The translations under genes were made by a program, and so were the position numbers. Source: Bryum argenteum (lineage: Eukaryota; Streptophyta; Bryopsida; Bryales; Bryaceae). Taken from it: DNA of 64,000 nucleotides. How positions within the stretch are numbered: the first letter of the stretch is position 1; each line of letters begins with the position of its first letter. Location of the stretch: NCBI GenBank assembly GCA_037043015.1, contig CM073323.1, positions 30,222,758 to 30,286,757 on the forward strand. The letters are read 5' to 3'. Below the pieces are notes generated by a model. That model searched no databases and was not told the DNA's origin. It worked only from the letters and a program-made list of their open reading frames with translations. Positions 60,902 through 64,000 of the stretch are shown here, one piece after another.

Positions 60902-62725
60902 TCACATGTAAAGCTCTGAATCAGCAACTAATCTCCGTCCTGCAATCGACTTTCCTGCTGCAGAAAAATCTATGCCTACATGGTTCGGAATCGCTTGCTG
61001 ACACATATTATTCAAAGCTGCAGCCAACTGATGGACTACAGACGTGTCTGCATTCGGCCAAGACATCAGCATCTCCGCTTTTAAGCCTCGTAATTGGCAC
61101 TGCAACGAACACACCAAACTCCGGGGTAAGCATACAAGCTCGTAAAACATACATAAGCCATCGAATTCAAAGAACCAGAAGCCGATTCTTACATGGGAAA
61201 TAAGGGCAGCTGCTACACCATCGACTAAGCTTCCGGAAGGATAGTAAGGCGCAATAGTTGCTTGCTCCTTCTTCGCCTTCTGCAAGGAGAACCAATAATT
61301 ACATGTAAGCTTATGAAACGTGCTGATCAAAAGCAGGGAACAGAATGCAAGCAACGAGTTGCTAATCCACTCTGGTACATCCACCCGCAAGCTTTCAGAC
61401 TGTTCGACTCGAACAGTGCATTCAATAGCAGGATCCAAGAGTAACAGAAGCTTCAGCGCACGTTATCGCCGATAAGTACACCATGTACCTTAGATGAAGT
61501 ACTTTCTAAAAGAAACAAGAGAGGTTCGTCAGCTGAGAGTTTCCCTCTGAAGTGAAGGCTCGAGATCGCGTCCATAATCAGCACCCTGGAACCAGATTAA
61601 GACGACTTGTTAAAGACCGAGAACATTCAGATCAAATTATGCATCCACTAACAATCGACCAGCAGAAGCTATGAAAACCTTAAAAAAGTCATATCAGAGG
61701 TACAAGATGGAACCGATATGTGCCTGTCAGGCTGGATGACTTGGAAAACTGTCTTGGTCCAGATGGTTGCACTTTCTTGCGGAACTGCATACTGTACACA
61801 TACGAACACAACTGAAGCCTGCGGATCTACCGCATACAGGTAACACTCTCTGTTGTATGGATTCGGGTTAATTTTGTTGTTCACCTGCACTCAAGCACAT
61901 ACGATCAAGTAGGTTCATTAGACCCCAAGACATAGCATCATTGAGTTCGGTACCCATGCCATTTAAAGAGCTATAAGTACGACACTGTGAGAAAGGAGAG
62001 CCGCATGTAAAAGAATACCTCGAAAACATGTTCTCACAGCATTTAAAGTATGAATCGATAATAACAACCCTAAAAGAAAAACAGATGCAGAGTGATTTTG
62101 AGATGAAATTGACACTCACCAGAGAGATCTCAGGGATGACAATTGAACCAAGAATTTTCTTGTCAGGAATTTGGTGCAGAAGGTGGTTGCCAACAGCGGA
62201 GACAGAAAACAGAGCGAGTTGCGGCCGCAATGCGCCTGATTGCATAAGACTCTTGGCCCAGGGAGCCCACTGCCATTCAACAGCAGCACTGCCATGAGTC
62301 GAGCAGATAACAATACATACATCTGAACTGAAACGTTCAGCTCCTACAATTACCAAACCCATGCCCAACTACGATCAATCCGTGCCAACTATATGATCCG
62401 AGATCAAGCACAAATAGAATTATATCTGGCCAGATATCGATACGATGCCCCGAACTTCCAACGAGCATAAACCCTAATAAAACCCTAAAGACGGGGTCGG
62501 TAAAAACATGACGACACCTGATTCAAAAATCAAACCTGGAAAAATTGCAGGAAGACGAAAAAGTGGTTTTCACCAAGAGCCAAGATGAGAATGAGAGGCA
62601 GTGAGACAAACCACGATGAGAGGCAAAGACGGCTCTGGGGTGTGGGCAGCGAAGTTGTTGAGGTCGTCGGGGTCGAATCGAGAAGGGGGAGGAAGGTCCG
62701 TGAGGGGATCGGGCATGCCAGCCAT
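60902..62725 (-). CDS. Proteasome assembly chaperone 1-like protein (probable)
   Basis: Six exons (minus): 62725-62612, 62269-62120, 61884-61724, 61585-61489, 61279-61193 and 61099-60902, giving 268 aa. The start is [20 protein letters not shown], with LNNFA. Later blocks are [85 protein letters not shown] and [11 protein letters not shown]. They resemble the plant protein annotated as proteasome assembly chaperone-like (At5g14710 type), which helps build the 20S alpha ring. Exons 3-6 are secure by phase and conservation. The exon 1/2 junction is not: an acceptor 14 bp upstream or one near 62320 would lengthen the protein. The exon 3 donor appears to be GC (GACAG|GCACAT), needed to keep the conserved Arg codon. 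The function assignment is by resemblance only. Confidence 0.65.
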
Positions 62726-64000
62726 GGCTCACTGCTTCACACTCTAAGCTGCAATTGGAACCCTCCAAGAAAGGGAAGATGAAACGGAAGCGAAGGAGGG
62801 GCAAATTGGGCGACTATGCAAGGAATGGATGCAGTAGGACAGGGAAGTGTGTTGCAAGCACCACGATCACCATAGCTCGTATTCAACGAGCCGACACTCA
62901 CTTCTCGTTGAGCGTAGACTTCGAAACGACCAGCGTCGGAACTGGGTTCTCGTCTTTTGGTTTTACCATACAAGGTATAAGCACCTATTACCGGACGTTT
63001 AAGGATTGCCAAGTCCCGGCTGATGAACTTGTAATCAAAATAGGTGGATTAGCAAGTGAGCGCAAGTGGAGACATAATTTACTAAAATTTTATGAATATA
63101 TTGTGAATCTTCAAAATTACAAGCCTCAAACTCTATTACTACTCATAAATCCTCTCAATACCATTTACTAATGCAAGTTATATTTTGTAACTTCTGCCAA
63201 TCAATGAAGGCCTTCCTTGATTGAATATATATTTAAAAATGCAGTTCATGTACACACTAATATATAAATGAGTCATTGTTTATAAATGAAACATTTATAA
63301 TTTTCAAGGCGCTTTAGGGTGCCTAGTGATAATTTCATTTACCTAACATTGTGTTATTTGGTTGTTCATTTCTTAAATGTCTTAGAGTACTTTGAGTTTA
63401 GAAACATCATCATTTTGTTTATAGTCTCTTGATCCAAATGAAGGTGAGTTATTCACATCTCAATCATACAATCTTGTAATTGACTTTTTGTAAATGACAT
63501 AGGTAAAATGTGGACTGATGAAGCTGCATAAATATATGGGGTCATAATGTATAAGTATTCAAAGAAGGTAGTAAAAATTCACAAATTTCACTTTGAAGTT
63601 GCAATGCTATTAACTTATAGATTGCACTAGAAATTTCTTCACCTAGGGGGTTCTTTACCTTCAATTAAAAAAAATCCTAGTAAAAAAAAGTTACGGCAAG
63701 ATGCTGCTTGGCCAGAATAATGGCCTTGCACTGGTGATAATTGCCCCAAAATCAATAAAGGAAAAAAGTCAAAAATAGAGCCCTTGCACTAAAATGCATG
63801 CCATATGTTCAATACATCTTGAATTGGATTGTTAGTTTATCACTATAACTAGATTCGAAATGAGATTTAATCTTATAGAAGATGTGGAAATTGGAATAGT
63901 GGATCATTTATCTTATCTACTTGGGATGGTGAATCATTTATCTTATCTAATTGGGATAGTGGATCATTTATCTTATCCAATTTGTGAAAAATGGGATAGT
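62726..64000. other. Upstream of the chaperone-like gene, then AT-rich sequence
   Basis: 62726-63000 should hold the promoter of the minus-strand gene; the plus-strand ORF at 62755-63171 is lysine/arginine-rich and has no domain. The last bases (63897-64000) contain a near-tandem unit, 'ggatcatttatcttatctac'-like, repeated three times with a period of about 30 bp. Confidence 0.45.

Noticed and set aside
62755-63171. 138-codon plus-strand ORF with Lys/Arg-rich start
   Set aside because: It overlaps the promoter of the minus-strand chaperone-like gene, and no domain or splice support was found.

Overview
The window is plant nuclear DNA. Intron-rich genes with consensus GT-AG junctions alternate with long AT-rich, repeat-packed stretches. 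The gene set is chloroplast- and plant-specific: a 4-coumarate:CoA ligase, a pentapeptide protein of the thylakoid lumen, a BAC2-type mitochondrial carrier and a plant alpha/beta-hydrolase. Protein style, short introns and many TE relics fit a non-seed plant. A moss of the Physcomitrium type is my best guess, made by recognition and not by any search.

Layout: 1-3600 is AT-rich and holds copies of a repeat family that ends in TTAACCCCTAAA. 3600-6600 holds a GC-richer promoter/5'UTR and a plus-strand two-exon gene for a CENP-B/Tc5-like DNA-binding protein with an internal duplication. 6600-17150 is repeat desert, with a B3-domain relic next to a small inverted-repeat element and one full-length (935 bp) copy of the TTAA family. 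17150-17820 is a GC-rich island that resembles organellar DNA. 18100-21700 is BAC2 (plus strand, three coding exons). 23400-25491 is the lumenal pentapeptide gene (minus, six exons). 25850-31700 is repeats, including a degenerate Copia retrotransposon. 31786-36327 is a ten-exon lipase-like gene (minus), divergent from a small one-pass membrane protein gene at 37135-38540 (plus). 40296-43784 is a minus-strand gene in which two methyltransferase units are fused in frame. 45941-48575 is 4CL (minus, six exons). 49900-60800 is again TTAA-family copies, inverted repeats and simple-sequence tracts. 60902-62725 is a proteasome-assembly-chaperone-like gene (minus, six exons).

The genes do not form a pathway; this is ordinary eukaryotic gene order. 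Exon models were built by hand from reading frame, splice sites and remembered family conservation. In every model the phases close without a stop. The most unusual items are the TTAA-bounded element family (two copies of 934 and 935 bp, plus a shared-TTAA palindrome joining two copies), the fused double methyltransferase, the duplicated CENP-B/Tc5-like protein, and two introns that appear to use GC donors.
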